Part shown: piece after piece, positions 63,102-64,000 of the stretch
Layout: each line of letters opens with the position of its first letter
Position numbering within the stretch: position 1 is the stretch's first letter
Notes under the pieces: model-generated
Told to the model about the DNA's origin: nothing
What the model saw: the letters and a program-made list of their open reading frames with translations, nothing else
Databases searched by the model: none
Assembly: GCA_041392625.1 (NCBI GenBank)
Contig: JAWKLR010000018.1
Location: 1-64,000 of the forward strand
Origin: M3007 sp041392625
GTDB taxonomy: Bacteria; Bacteroidota; Bacteroidia; Chitinophagales; Saprospiraceae
DNA: 64,000 nt
Direction: 5' to 3'
Made by a program: the position numbers and the translations under genes

Positions 63102-64000
63102 ATGATTTTGAAAAAAAATATCTACCTCTGGGTCTTTTTGATTGCATGTGTTGCATTTGCAGGCTGGAAGTTATACACCAATAAAATGCGCATCAACGAA
63201 GAAGCGCAGCTTTCGCAAATTGGTCGTGCCTTTGTGCCGGTGGAAGCCGTGCACCCGCAGATGGAAACCCTGTCGCAGGAACTGGAGACAGACGGAATTT
63301 TCCTTCCGGCAAAAGAGATGTTTGTAATTTCAGAAACAGCGGGCCGGGTAATCGAGGTGTTCAAAAATAAGGGTGAGTGGGTAAAAGAAGGAGAAACCAT
63401 TGCAAAAGTGGATGATGAACTGTTAAGCATTGAACTTGAGGCTACTCAGGCCAATATTGCCAAACTGCGCAAAGACAAAGAACGCCTGGGAAATCTGATT
63501 GAAGGAGATGCCGCACCTAAAAACAAAATTGAGGACATTGAACTCGGCCTTCTGGCTGCCGAAGCCAAAGAAAAAGGACTGAAAAAGCAAATTGCCAATA
63601 CCTTCATTAAGGCCCCGATGACGGGTACCATGGGCCTGCGATTCATTGAGCGTGGGAGTGTGATTGGTCCTGGAATTCAAGTTGCTCAAATCACCAATCT
63701 GGAGAAACTATTCCTTATGGTGAAAGTTACTGAGCGCGATATCCTTAGGCTACAAAAAGGACTTGGCGTGACCGTTTACGCCGATGTATACCCGGAGCGC
63801 CCCATTCAGGGAAGAATCACCAACATCGGCCTGCGTGCGGATAACGCATTCAATTATGATGTGGAAATCGAAGTTCCCAATCTGAAAGGAAAGCCACTCC
63901 GTGCCGGTATGCATGCCAAGGCCATCTTTGTTTTTGATGGAAACAGAAAAGGCCTGACGCTCCCCCGACGCGCCATTGCAGGCAGTTTGCAGGATGCAAA
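63102..64000 (+). CDS. HlyD-type RND efflux periplasmic adaptor (partial, runs off the window)
   Basis: At least 299 residues, continuing past position 64000. ATG 63102 starts an N-terminal membrane anchor (KKNIYLWVFLIACVAFAGW). The lipoyl/barrel-sandwich domain is recognisable (FVISETAGRVIEVFKNKGEW, VKEGETIAKVDDELL) around a helical hairpin (LEATQANIAKLRKDKERL). The beta-barrel domain then follows (IERGSVIGPGIQVAQITN, FLMVKVTERDILRLQKG). This is the MFP family that links an inner-membrane RND pump to an outer-membrane channel. Pump and channel genes would be expected just downstream. Confidence 0.88.
   Translation, partial: MILKKNIYLWVFLIACVAFAGWKLYTNKMRINEEAQLSQIGRAFVPVEAVHPQMETLSQELETDGIFLPAKEMFVISETAGRVIEVFKNKGEWVKEGETIAKVDDELLSIELEATQANIAKLRKDKERLGNLIEGDAAPKNKIEDIELGLLAAEAKEKGLKKQIANTFIKAPMTGTMGLRFIERGSVIGPGIQVAQITNLEKLFLMVKVTERDILRLQKGLGVTVYADVYPERPIQGRITNIGLRADNAFNYDVEIEVPNLKGKPLRAGMHAKAIFVFDGNRKGLTLPRRAIAGSLQDA

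Overview
The window looks like a chromosomal segment of a Bacteroidota bacterium, most probably of the Saprospiria/Saprospiraceae type. The lineage signs are: type IX secretion (T9SS) cargo with both type A and type B (CHU_C, gliding-motility) C-terminal sorting domains; two PorP/SprF-family proteins; a GldJ-type lipoprotein; a MurF-alanine racemase fusion; type III glutamine synthetase; BshA (bacillithiol); and promoters of the TTG/TTTG-N20-TAnnTTTG form instead of E. coli -35/-10 boxes. No rRNA, phage, intact insertion sequence or CRISPR array was seen. One tRNA (anticodon CAU) is present. Taxonomy is inference from gene content only.

Layout. 1-2.3 kb: a large nested palindrome, lspA and convergent prfA. 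2.6-8.9 kb: a roughly 2,070-codon T9SS adhesin (PKD-like repeats, a 252-bp tandem array, SprB repeats, CHU_C sorting domain) broken by single-base indels. 9-19 kb: a TMTC-like GT-C membrane protein with TPRs, metF, a PorP/SprF protein, gldJ, a secreted propeller-like T9SS cargo, murF, a MITE-like palindrome and a degenerate arginase-fold protein. 19-31 kb: Glu/Leu dehydrogenase, a highly expressed OmpA, a flippase-like membrane protein, a frameshifted DUF3108 gene, the tRNA, murF-alr, tsaE, alanine dehydrogenase, an unknown membrane protein and ugd. 31-35 kb: an OmpA-domain protein and a BlaI/BlaR1-TonB/TonB regulatory group. 35.5-42 kb: an operon of a small cohesin-domain protein, a giant protein with three cohesins plus many SprB repeats, and an SprF partner. 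42-51 kb: a possible small RNA, glutamine synthetase III, a lipoprotein, an unknown protein, FabH-like, EamA and GH13 genes. 51-64 kb: clpB, a TonB-dependent receptor, a GH18 T9SS cargo, bshA-hemC, psuG, a PafA-type phosphatase and the start of an RND adaptor.

How it fits together. The strongest theme is the cell surface. Two giant T9SS adhesins, their PorP/SprF-type partner(s), GldJ, OmpA-type anchors, lspA (which matures the lipoproteins) and several T9SS cargo enzymes together describe a gliding or adhesive, polymer-degrading cell. Peptidoglycan precursor genes (murF, murF-alr, alanine dehydrogenase) form a second theme. A BlaI repressor with a perfect ACTA-N6-TAGT operator over its promoter controls a BlaR1-like protease fused to a TonB C-terminal domain.

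Caveats. Several genes (both adhesins and DUF3108) carry single-base or very short indels that break frame. Their positions (exact offsets in 252-bp repeats, a C homopolymer, a compensating pair) suggest unpolished sequence, although real slippage cannot be excluded from sequence alone. The most novel-looking non-coding content is a family of hairpins built from 7-bp repeats at three loci, a nested palindrome of about 270 bp, a 159-bp MITE-like hairpin and an orphan terminator that may end a small RNA.
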